This document shows, one piece after another, positions 1 through 6,009 of a DNA stretch of 7,968 nucleotides (position 1 is the stretch's first letter; each line of letters begins with the position of its first letter). Both the position numbers and the translations under genes were made by a program. The stretch is from assembly GCA_029859485.1 (NCBI GenBank), contig JAOUDB010000105.1:1-7968 (forward strand), written 5' to 3'. This stretch comes from Desulfuromonadales bacterium (lineage in GTDB: Bacteria; Desulfobacterota; Desulfuromonadia; Desulfuromonadales; BM103). Under the pieces are notes generated by a model. It searched no databases. It saw only the letters and a program-made list of their open reading frames with translations, and was not told the DNA's origin.

Positions 1-329
1 TGATCTGGACAACGGGCCTGCTCCAACAGCATCGGCACAGAATCCCGGCCCATTCTTGTCAGTATCTCTACGGCTGCATTTCTCAGCCCGGCGTTCTCCT
101 CGGCATGTAACAGTTCAATGATTTCACCAATCAGCTCACGACTGACCGGCAACGTCAGGTAGAGCTCAATGGATTCCTTGCGGACGCGCCAGCTTTCATC
201 ACCAAAGGCCTTGAAAATTAGATCGAGGCCCTCACTGGCATCACAGGACGCAAGGTCACGCAAACCCTGCAAACGGACTTCTTCGTCAGGGGAGTTTAAC
301 GCATCGATAATTTGATCATGTATTGCCAC
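1..329 (-). CDS. HEAT-repeat protein, N-terminal part (runs off the left edge)
   Basis: Reading the complement from GTG at 329 gives an uninterrupted 109-codon frame that leaves the window without a stop. The product begins VAIHDQIIDALNSPDEEVRL (first residue Met in vivo). It contains about three antiparallel helical repeats of HEAT type: residues ~5-30 (SPDEEVRLQGLRDLA), ~36-65 (FGDESWRVRKESIELY) and ~68-97 (ENAGLRNAAVEILTRMG). The D/N-x-x-x-V/L-R-x-x-A pattern at each inter-helix turn is typical of HEAT and PBS-lyase-like repeats. These proteins are soluble scaffolds for protein-protein contacts and have no catalytic residues. The start is backed by AGGA six bases upstream; the only nearby ATG (319) is out of frame. 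The gene lies 89 bp downstream of the zinc-ribbon receiver gene on the same strand, so a role in the same signalling assembly is plausible but inferred. Total length and C-terminal domains are unknown. Confidence 0.85.
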   Translation of the reverse strand, partial: MAIHDQIIDALNSPDEEVRLQGLRDLASCDASEGLDLIFKAFGDESWRVRKESIELYLTLPVSRELIGEIIELLHAEENAGLRNAAVEILTRMGRDSVPMLLEQARCPD

Positions 330-335
330 GACTCA

Positions 336-339
336 TCCT
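336..339 (-). promoter_or_regulatory. Ribosome binding site for the HEAT-repeat gene
   Basis: On the minus strand AGGA lies six bases before the GTG at 329. It is a modest Shine-Dalgarno match, but it fixes the start because no in-frame ATG is available. Confidence 0.5.
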
Positions 340-355
340 GTCTGTAAAAGTTCAG

Positions 356-412
356 GGTCTGGAAGTTGGGGCCTGGGGGTTGAAAAAACCTCCAGCCTCT
401 AGCCTCCAGCAT
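356..412. repeat. Intergenic palindrome of CCAGYYY-type heptamers
   Basis: On the plus strand, units ggtctgg (356-362), aagttgg (363-369) and ggcctgg (370-376) point one way. Units ccagcct (392-398), ctagcct (399-405) and ccagcat (406-412) point the other way, all in 7-bp steps. The inner arms (373-381 and 387-395) pair over nine positions with one G.T, leaving a five-base loop at 382-386. On the transcribed minus strand that pair becomes an A/C mismatch. The tract sits between the stop of the zinc-ribbon receiver gene (419) and the HEAT gene start (329). A terminator role is possible but weak, because no T-run follows the stem on the minus strand. The units match the tract at 6403-6465. Confidence 0.65.
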
Positions 413-418
413 CCGCCT

Positions 419-1339
419 TTACGCCCCCAACTCCTGACTACGTTTCTCCAGAAGGTCGAGAAATGCGGCTTCAAGAATCTTGCTGTTTTGTATTTCAGGG
501 CTGGGGAAGCGTTCACTGAATAAGCGCCTGGCTTCCCTGATCTCTGCAGCCAGCAAATCAGACCAGTGGCCACCAAGAATCCCCTCATCGAAACGATCCA
601 TATAATAAAGAGAGATATCGGAGACAATAATTCGTGCCAGGCGCTCGGCTCGATCTCGCTCAGGAACTTCACTTGAAGAGACTTCATGATCTTCAGCTGA
701 TTGGATTTTTTCATTCACTGAGTTGATAAAGTCAAGGGACTGGGAGGCGCCTTCCGCAACAGAAAGCTGCTCACCGGATTTCTCAACGTCACCCTTACTG
801 GCCCCCTCTGACGTGGGTGCTGCGCCGATCAGAAGACGATTGATCTTCATGATCAGGTCATCAGGGATATGGTGCTTTTCAATGTAATCATCAGCTTCGT
901 AGAGAGAATTTGGTGCACGTTTGTAAGCAGCCTTGTTGTAGACGGAAGAGAGCAGGATAATTTTAACATTCTGTAGCCCCGGACGACGGCGGACCTTATC
1001 GACGACTTCAAAGGCATACAGCCCTTCGAGAGCAACATCGACAATTGCGACCTGAGGGCGCATGGTGTCCATGGCGGCGAGCACTTCGTCACCATTATGC
1101 CCAAGCGCAGCCTCATAGCCGGCATCCTCAAGAAGACTGCGGATTGTGCCACAAATTTCGCTGTCGCTATGAGCGATCATGACCCTGACCTGCTTTGCTG
1201 CTTTAGATCGTTGAGTGTGGGGCAACTCCACCTTGAAGGGGCTACGACAACGAGCGCAACGCATAGTAACCCGCTTCCCGGCCAGTTTCTCACGATCAAG
1301 ACGAAACCGGGCAGCACATGCGGGGCATTTAACAATCAT
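419..1339 (-). CDS. Zinc-ribbon / degenerate receiver protein with C-terminal helical module
   Basis: This 306-residue protein has three parts. Residues 1-40 form a zinc ribbon with two CxxC pairs (C5/C8 and C28/C31), of the MJ0042/zinc_ribbon type common at the N-terminus of deltaproteobacterial regulators. Residues ~50-172 form a receiver-like domain with the phospho-acceptor position D101, S131 and K155 all present. The acidic pair that normally binds Mg2+ is replaced by H57-S58, and the beta4-alpha4 loop is long (132-148). After a polar, Ser/Glu-rich linker (~175-225) comes a helical module (~229-303) containing RLARIIVSDISLYYMDRF and ending EKRSQELGA. I recall similar C-terminal modules in other Geobacter and myxobacterial regulators, but know no function. 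ATG at 1339 is preferred over TTG at 1342 because AGAGG lies seven bases upstream of it. It is likely a downstream partner or scaffold of the CheA pathway; that role is inferred from position. Confidence 0.9.
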   Translation of the reverse strand: MIVKCPACAARFRLDREKLAGKRVTMRCARCRSPFKVELPHTQRSKAAKQVRVMIAHSDSEICGTIRSLLEDAGYEAALGHNGDEVLAAMDTMRPQVAIVDVALEGLYAFEVVDKVRRRPGLQNVKIILLSSVYNKAAYKRAPNSLYEADDYIEKHHIPDDLIMKINRLLIGAAPTSEGASKGDVEKSGEQLSVAEGASQSLDFINSVNEKIQSAEDHEVSSSEVPERDRAERLARIIVSDISLYYMDRFDEGILGGHWSDLLAAEIREARRLFSERFPSPEIQNSKILEAAFLDLLEKRSQELGA

Positions 1340-1346
1340 CAAAAAA

Positions 1347-1351
1347 CCTCT
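1347..1351 (-). promoter_or_regulatory. Ribosome binding site deciding the zinc-ribbon gene start
   Basis: Minus-strand AGAGG lies seven bases before ATG (1339) but only four before the in-frame TTG (1342). This favours the ATG and a product beginning MIVKCPAC. Confidence 0.55.
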
Positions 1352-1407
1352 ATTGGGAGACGGGACATGTCAGAAGCTGCTCTACCTGAGACGCGTCCTG
1401 TCAAATA

Positions 1408-1920
1408 TTAATCGTGAGTCAGCTTATGAAGTTCTATTTTTTCTTCCGAAGAAAGGACTTTTTCCAGATCAACCAACATTATCAGGTCATCATCACGACG
1501 TGCGACACCAAGGAAATAGTCGGCCTGTGCTCCTTGGATGAACTGTGGGGAAGGTGCAATCTCTTTACGGGTAAAGCGTTTCACCTCTTTCACTTCATCA
1601 ACCAGCAAACCGATATTTCTTTTGGCAAGAGAGCAGATGACGATACGATTCTTGCGGGTATCTTCATCGATGGGCAGGTCGAAACGCTTGCGCATATCGG
1701 CGACAGGGATAACGGAACCACGCAGATTGATGACTCCTTCGATAAAGGAAGGCGCTTTTGGAACAGGCGTCAACTTCTGCGGCCGGATGATCTCCTTAAT
1801 CCTCATGATATCCAGAGCATAGAGTTCGGACCCCACCCTGAAGCAGGCGAGCTGAACCTCTTGAAGCATCTCTTTGCCTTCGTTCTCCGTCAAGGCTTTT
1901 TTAGATGTATAGGTAGACAT
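1408..1920 (-). CDS. cheW: CheW-type scaffold protein (short form)
   Basis: CheW proteins are cytoplasmic SH3-like adaptors that join chemoreceptors to the P5 domain of CheA. This 170-residue product is close to the family's usual size. Residues ~20-160 match the fold: LACFRVGSELYALDI, then EIIRPQKLTPVPKAP, then GVINLRGSVIPVADMRKRF containing the conserved arginine of the NLRG motif (R67), and GLLVDEVKEV. The tail ends KIELHKLTHD. The start is uncertain: ATG at 1920 leaves four bases after the upstream receiver gene's stop, whereas an in-frame TTG at 1932 would overlap that stop by eight bases and add MPDI. Neither has a strong Shine-Dalgarno sequence; the weak AGAG before TTG gives it some support. 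Translational coupling to the receiver gene (1925-2293) is likely. It lacks the acidic N-terminal extension of the other CheW at 2314-3042. Confidence 0.93.
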   Translation of the reverse strand: MSTYTSKKALTENEGKEMLQEVQLACFRVGSELYALDIMRIKEIIRPQKLTPVPKAPSFIEGVINLRGSVIPVADMRKRFDLPIDEDTRKNRIVICSLAKRNIGLLVDEVKEVKRFTRKEIAPSPQFIQGAQADYFLGVARRDDDLIMLVDLEKVLSSEEKIELHKLTHD

Positions 1921-1924
1921 AATA

Positions 1925-2293
1925 TCAGGCAATAAATCTCTGGATCGTCTCGATCACCATCGCCGATTTGAAAGGCTTGGTAATATACCAGTCAGCACCA
2001 ACCTGCTCGCCACGGGCCATATCCTCACGACTCTTTTTTGCCGTCAGCATAACCACCGGGATGTGTTTGGTTTCATCGTCACTCTTAATGCGCCGACAAA
2101 CTTCAAAACCATCAATCTCTGGCAACATGATGTCGAGAAGGATTAAATCAGGTTTGACCTGACCAACAGCGTCCAATGCCGCCTGGCCATCTCCCACACC
2201 GTGGACTTCATAGCCCTTGGAAGTCAGCAGGATGCTCTCCAGTTTGAGCAAGCTCTCTTCATCCTCTACAATCAGAATTTTTTTCTTTGTCAC
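1925..2293 (-). CDS. CheY-like single-domain response regulator
   Basis: This 122-residue protein is a stand-alone receiver with no output domain. All catalytic positions are present: acidic pair E10-D11, phospho-acceptor D54 (LLDIMLPEIDG), T84 (VVMLTAK) and K106 (YITKPF). Y103 is at the switch position, giving a T84/Y103 pair as in classical CheY. It should accept phosphate from CheA and act by protein contact, or drain phosphate as a sink; the sequence does not say which. It begins with GTG at 2293, backed by AAGGAG six bases upstream. It follows the long CheW gene by 20 bp and precedes the short CheW by four. The sequence is more like PilH/DivK-type or generic receivers than the CheY next to cheA (6008-6376). 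The two share the receiver fold but differ widely in sequence, suggesting different partners. Confidence 0.93.
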   Translation of the reverse strand: MTKKKILIVEDEESLLKLESILLTSKGYEVHGVGDGQAALDAVGQVKPDLILLDIMLPEIDGFEVCRRIKSDDETKHIPVVMLTAKKSREDMARGEQVGADWYITKPFKSAMVIETIQRFIA

Positions 2294-2299
2294 AAATAG

Positions 2300-2305
2300 C
2301 TCCTT
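2300..2305 (-). promoter_or_regulatory. Ribosome binding site for the GTG-started receiver gene
   Basis: Minus-strand AAGGAG lies six bases before GTG (2293), inside the 20-bp gap after the long CheW gene. It is near ideal and fixes the GTG start. Confidence 0.75.
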
Positions 2306-2313
2306 TCGCTGCG

Positions 2314-3042
2314 TTAGAGAGACACAACATCGAGTACACTTTCAATATTGAGCAAAATAATCAACCGCCCCTGATATCGGCCAAGGCCGCTCACCATTTC
2401 GCGATCGAGGCCGGACAGCACGCCCGGAGGGGGTTCAACCTCGTCATCGATGAGGTTAACCACCTGGTTAATACTGTCGACCAGCAGGCCCACAGAGACA
2501 TCATCATGTTGACAAACCACGATACGCGTTGTTGGCATGAACTCCGAGACGCCAAGATTCAGACGACAACGCAGGTCAAAAACCGGCACAACGACACCAC
2601 GCAAAGAGATAATTCCGAGGATAAACCCGGGGGCCCTTGGGATGTCGGTAAACTCTCTGACTTTGATTATCTCGCTTATTTGCTTGATGTCCAGTGCGTA
2701 TTCTTCATCACCGAGGTTGAAAGCGAGGTACTGACGACTAGCTTGCTCTCTGGCTTCAGCGGGAGACTCAATGATTTCATCAGAAGGCCCGTCTGTTGAC
2801 AGCGCAAACTCTTCTGTCGCAGCGAAGAGCAAGTCCAGGCCGCTCGGCCCGTCAGAAGAGCTATCGGGAACATCGACAAACGACAACTCTGTGCCGACAG
2901 CGTCGGCAACACCTGCACCAGGGTCTGACAGATCAAACGCTTCAACTTCCGGAAGAGCCTCTTCCTGTGGCACAGGATCAACAACGAGCTCTTCAGCCTT
3001 CTTCTGCGCCTTGGCTTTTTCACGAATCTTTGCAATATCCAT
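2314..3042 (-). CDS. cheW: CheW-type scaffold with acidic N-terminal extension
   Basis: This 242-residue protein is about 80-100 residues longer than ordinary CheW. Residues 1-18 form a basic helix (MDIAKIREKAKAQKKAEE). Residues ~19-100 are strongly acidic, rich in Pro, Ser and Asp, and look disordered. The CheW domain occupies ~103-242, with LAFNLGDEEYALDIKQI, IPRAPGFILGIISLRG with the conserved arginine at R148, then PVFDLRCRLNLG and GLLVDSINQVVNL. Its function should be coupling CheA to receptors in the array. The tail could tether a partner or set array spacing, which is inference. ATG at 3042 is the start; the Shine-Dalgarno is weak. It follows the ATPase gene after 80 bp, the only sizeable gap between cheA and the second receiver gene, so its expression may be adjusted independently. 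GLDREMV in place of the variable loop near residue 211 is unremarkable. Confidence 0.92.
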   Translation of the reverse strand: MDIAKIREKAKAQKKAEELVVDPVPQEEALPEVEAFDLSDPGAGVADAVGTELSFVDVPDSSSDGPSGLDLLFAATEEFALSTDGPSDEIIESPAEAREQASRQYLAFNLGDEEYALDIKQISEIIKVREFTDIPRAPGFILGIISLRGVVVPVFDLRCRLNLGVSEFMPTTRIVVCQHDDVSVGLLVDSINQVVNLIDDEVEPPPGVLSGLDREMVSGLGRYQGRLIILLNIESVLDVVSL

Positions 3043-3078
3043 AACTCTATCCGCCGCACCTGTTGAGAAAAGTCGGCC

Positions 3079-3097
3079 ATGGGCTCTTTATGCCCAT
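3079..3097. other. Weak hairpin in the spacer before the long cheW
   Basis: ATGGGC (3079-3084) and GCCCAT (3092-3097) form a six-bp perfect inverted repeat with a seven-base loop. It lies in the 80-bp spacer between the ATPase stop (3123) and the long CheW start (3042). The minus-strand continuation GGCCGACTTTTCTC has only four Ts, so it is a poor terminator. It could be a processing or attenuation element, or chance. Confidence 0.3.
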
Positions 3098-3122
3098 CAA
3101 TTGACGTTTTCTGTACTACCCG

Positions 3123-3932
3123 TTAATCCCAGTTGCCACCGAGCTCCAACATAACCGCGTCGACAACATTCTGTTCAATGCGCGCTTCTCCGCGGCCGAA
3201 GCATTCAAGCAAAGCCAAAGAAGCAGCATGATTGATCATGCGCGGAGTTCCCTTTGAATAAGTGTAAACCGCAGCCACAGCTTCCTCGCTGAAAAGTCCT
3301 GGTCGGCCTCCGGCCTTAACCACTCTGAAATCAAGGTATTCAGAGGTCTCGGCCTGACTGAGGGGGGTCAGCTCAAACTGCATACCTATTCTCTGTCGCA
3401 ACGGCTCGTAAGCACGATGCCTGAGGCGCTGTTTCAACTCCGGCTGGCCCATGAGAACGATACTGATCAAGTTACGATCATCAAGCTGGAAATTGGTCAG
3501 CAGCCTGATCTCGTCAAAGGTTTCCTTATGCGGAACCAGCTGTGCCTCATCAATAACCACGACCGGCGTCATGTCATTTTCATAATACTCAAAGAGGATC
3601 TTGGCGATCTGCTCAAGGAGATCGACCTTAAAGCGAGCCGGCTCCGTCACTCCAAGGTGGCGGGCCATGCTGCTCAGAAACTCGAGAGGAGTCAGCCTCG
3701 GATTGATCAGACAGACCACTTTGAAAGAATCATCAAGAGCATCCATCAAGGCACGTGAAAGGGTTGTCTTGCCGCAGCCGATTTCACCGGTCAGCAAAAC
3801 CAGGTCACGCTCTTCTACCGCATACTGCATGCGGGCCAGAGCTTCGCGGTGGCCCTTACTCAGGAAGAGGAAACGCGGATCCGGAGTCTTGCTGAAGGGC
3901 CTCTCCTGCAGGCCGAAATAAGCCTCATACAT
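3123..3932 (-). CDS. ExeA/GspA-type AAA ATPase, stand-alone
   Basis: This 269-residue protein carries the opening typical of the ExeA/GspA/MshM family (MYEAYFGLQERPFSKTPDPR, then FLFLSKGHREAL). Walker A is GEIGCGKT (49-56) and Walker B VVVIDEAQ (124-131). A sensor-1-like IVLMGQPEL spans 158-166, arginines lie in LRQRIG (178-183), and sensor 2 is in KGTPRMIN (227-234). It ends after the lid domain, with no transmembrane segment or peptidoglycan-binding domain. It therefore resembles the shorter ATPases seen with exopolysaccharide/PEP-CTERM and pilus loci rather than full ExeA, which is about 550 residues. ATG at 3932 overlaps the cheA stop by eight bases (ATGTATGA), and only a weak GGTGAG lies ten bases upstream, so translation is probably coupled to cheA. 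Its family energises assembly or export of surface structures. A link to CheA output is inferred from the overlap alone. Confidence 0.9.
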   Translation of the reverse strand: MYEAYFGLQERPFSKTPDPRFLFLSKGHREALARMQYAVEERDLVLLTGEIGCGKTTLSRALMDALDDSFKVVCLINPRLTPLEFLSSMARHLGVTEPARFKVDLLEQIAKILFEYYENDMTPVVVIDEAQLVPHKETFDEIRLLTNFQLDDRNLISIVLMGQPELKQRLRHRAYEPLRQRIGMQFELTPLSQAETSEYLDFRVVKAGGRPGLFSEEAVAAVYTYSKGTPRMINHAASLALLECFGRGEARIEQNVVDAVMLELGGNWD

Positions 3933-5997
3933 TTAAGGAATACTCACCCCGCAAGGCTTCAGTCATGAGCCCGGCGACATCAAGGACCAGGATGGTTTTC
4001 TGGTTTCCCAGCTCAGCAGCCCCTGCAATACCCTGGACAAAACTCAGCGCTTTACCCAGAGACTTGATGACGACATCCTGTTGTCCCAGCAGCTCATCAA
4101 CAACAAAGCCCATGCGCTTTTCTGCCAGGCCGACGACAGCCACAAAAAGCCGCTTTTCGTCTGACCTCTCCTCCGAGACCAGGTCAAACACCTGGCTAAG
4201 ACGGAGCAGAGGAACCGTGCTTTTGCGCAACTCGATGACTTCCCGTTTCTCTACCGTCTGGATCACATCGGTGTCAATCATCAGGGTCTCGAGAACCGAG
4301 TTGATCGGAATCGCGTAGGTTTTATCGCCCACCTGCACGATCAGCGCCTTGATAATCGCCAGGGTGATCGGCAAGGTGATAATCATGCTGCTGCCCTGCC
4401 CCTGGGTGCTCTTGACTTCGATCATGCCGGAAAGCGCCGTAATATTGTTCTTAACGACATCCATACCGACGCCGCGACCGGAGAGGTCACTGACCTCGTC
4501 ACGGGTTGAGAAACCCGGCATGAAGAGTAGATCGTAAATTTCTTCTTCGCTCAAGCTGTGACCTTCACTGATCAAGCCTTTTTCAACGGCCTTGCGACGT
4601 ACGCCCTCGGCATCAATGCCGCGGCCGTCATCATGAACCTCGATGACAACATGGTTACCTTTTTGGGAGGCCCAGAGTTGCACCTGACCTTTCTCAGGTT
4701 TGCCGACCTGACGACGCTCTTCAGGTGTTTCGACGCCATGGTCAATCGCATTGCGAATGATGTGCATAAGCGGATCAGAGACGTCTTCAATAATCAGCTT
4801 GTCGAGCTCTGTGTCGGCGCCACGGATGTCCAGATCAACTCTCTTGCCCTGCTCGTTAGATACGCGACGGACAATCCGGGTCATCTTGTCAAACAACTGA
4901 CCAACCGGCACCATACGAACGTCCATGACACCCTTTTGCAGTTCGTGGAGGCGACGTTCCAGGATGCGTGTCGCTTTGGCAAGCTCCGTTGCAACCTCCT
5001 TATCTGCCGAAGCCTTAATACGATCACCAATATTGGAGATCGAACTCTTGGAGAGAACCAGTTCACCGACAATATTCATCAGCAGATCGAGCTTGTCGAT
5101 GTCGACCCTGACAGTTCTGCTGATCGAACGCATGGAACTGCCGCCATCAGCTTCTTCGACAGCCGCAGGCAAACGTTCCGCAGTAACAACGACTGCATCA
5201 GGCACAGCATCAGGCTCTTCAAGTACAACGTCTTCCGGCTCCATCGTGACTTCAACCTGGCCGTAGGTGCTTATATCAAGCCCTTCTCGACTCAGCAGAA
5301 GCTCAATGTCAGTGCAGCTCAGCTCACTTCCGAAAAGAATCTTGAAGGCGATTTTCTCTCCGATCTCTCCGGCCGAGGGCAAAGTACTGACGACCTCACC
5401 CTGCTGCTTCAGCTGCTCAGTGATTTCGGCCAACTCCTGATCAAAACTGGACAGATCGAAATCCATGCGCAGAAGATGGACAGCCCGGCCTTTGCGAATA
5501 TTTTCAAGCAGACGATGTTCTTCGTATTCGGTCAGGACATTCAGTATGCCCGGGTCGATGTCCAGGCCAGCCAGTGGGTCCTCAGCAGAGGGCGCCTCAC
5601 CTTCAGCAGCTTGGTCGATCTGCGCAAGGATCGACCCCAGATCGAGAGTGAAGTTTTCATCGTTGCTTTTGCCGTCGATCAACTGGATCAGGACATCGAG
5701 AGAGCTGAACAAAGTGTCAACCAGGCGTTGCGTGAAAGGGACCTTGCCGAGACGCAGTCCATCGAGGAGGTTCTCCATCGCATGAGACAACGCCGAAAGG
5801 TCATCAAAACCGAACATGCCGGCGAGTCCCTTGATCGAATGAGCTCCGCGAAAGATGCCGTTGAGAACATCAGGGTCACAATCGCCAGTCTCGACGGCAT
5901 CAGCCAGCTTAACCAGGTCGAAGTTGAGCGCCCCGATGATTTCTTCAGTTTCGCTGATAAAATCTTTAAGGGCCTGCGAAGAACTCGTATCAGACAA
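3925..5997 (-). CDS. cheA: Chemotaxis-type histidine kinase CheA
   Basis: CheA autophosphorylates on a histidine in response to receptor/CheW input and passes phosphate to receivers. The 690-residue protein has the full set of core domains. P1 HPt spans ~5-105, with H53 in AHSIKGLAGMFGF. A P2-like segment of two short alpha/beta stretches covers ~160-252 (VHLLRMDFDLSSF and AFKILFGSELS). An Ala/Glu/Val-rich linker follows to ~290. Dimerisation P3 is ~291-355. The ATPase P4 has an N box HIIRNAIDHG (412-421), G1 DDGRG (456-460), F box LLFMPGFST (490-498) and G2 GRGVGMD (507-513). The CheW-like P5 is ~545-685. No fused receiver is present. The start is TTG at 5997, supported by GAGGAG six bases upstream that overlaps the cheY stop; the first internal Met (M61) lies beyond the phospho-site. 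The 10-bp gap to cheY and the overlap with the ATPase gene make one transcript likely. Confidence 0.97.
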   Translation of the reverse strand: MSDTSSSQALKDFISETEEIIGALNFDLVKLADAVETGDCDPDVLNGIFRGAHSIKGLAGMFGFDDLSALSHAMENLLDGLRLGKVPFTQRLVDTLFSSLDVLIQLIDGKSNDENFTLDLGSILAQIDQAAEGEAPSAEDPLAGLDIDPGILNVLTEYEEHRLLENIRKGRAVHLLRMDFDLSSFDQELAEITEQLKQQGEVVSTLPSAGEIGEKIAFKILFGSELSCTDIELLLSREGLDISTYGQVEVTMEPEDVVLEEPDAVPDAVVVTAERLPAAVEEADGGSSMRSISRTVRVDIDKLDLLMNIVGELVLSKSSISNIGDRIKASADKEVATELAKATRILERRLHELQKGVMDVRMVPVGQLFDKMTRIVRRVSNEQGKRVDLDIRGADTELDKLIIEDVSDPLMHIIRNAIDHGVETPEERRQVGKPEKGQVQLWASQKGNHVVIEVHDDGRGIDAEGVRRKAVEKGLISEGHSLSEEEIYDLLFMPGFSTRDEVSDLSGRGVGMDVVKNNITALSGMIEVKSTQGQGSSMIITLPITLAIIKALIVQVGDKTYAIPINSVLETLMIDTDVIQTVEKREVIELRKSTVPLLRLSQVFDLVSEERSDEKRLFVAVVGLAEKRMGFVVDELLGQQDVVIKSLGKALSFVQGIAGAAELGNQKTILVLDVAGLMTEALRGEYSLNV

Positions 5998-6003
5998 GAC
6001 GTT

Positions 6004-6009
6004 CTCCTC
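6004..6009 (-). promoter_or_regulatory. Ribosome binding site deciding the TTG start of cheA
   Basis: Minus-strand GAGGAG overlaps the TGA stop of the upstream cheY and lies six bases before TTG (5997). It is the only sensible start, since the next Met is inside the HPt domain after H53. Confidence 0.8.

Noticed and set aside
356..412. Intrinsic terminator after the zinc-ribbon receiver gene
   Set aside because: The stem exists, but on the minus strand the Ts are in the loop and no T-run follows the stem. It is better described as a repeat.
1380..1407. Possible sigma-70 promoter (minus-strand TTGACA) upstream of the zinc-ribbon gene
   Set aside because: There is a perfect -35-like hexamer at 1396-1401 but no acceptable -10 at 15 to 19 bases. 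A single hexamer is expected by chance.
1414..1935. A 173-codon plus-strand frame opposite the short CheW
   Set aside because: It mirrors the CheW frame almost end to end and its product has no family resemblance.
3043..3122. Riboswitch (for example a cyclic-di-GMP type) before the long cheW
   Set aside because: The spacer is only 80 bp, has one six-bp stem, and shows none of the conserved cores I know.
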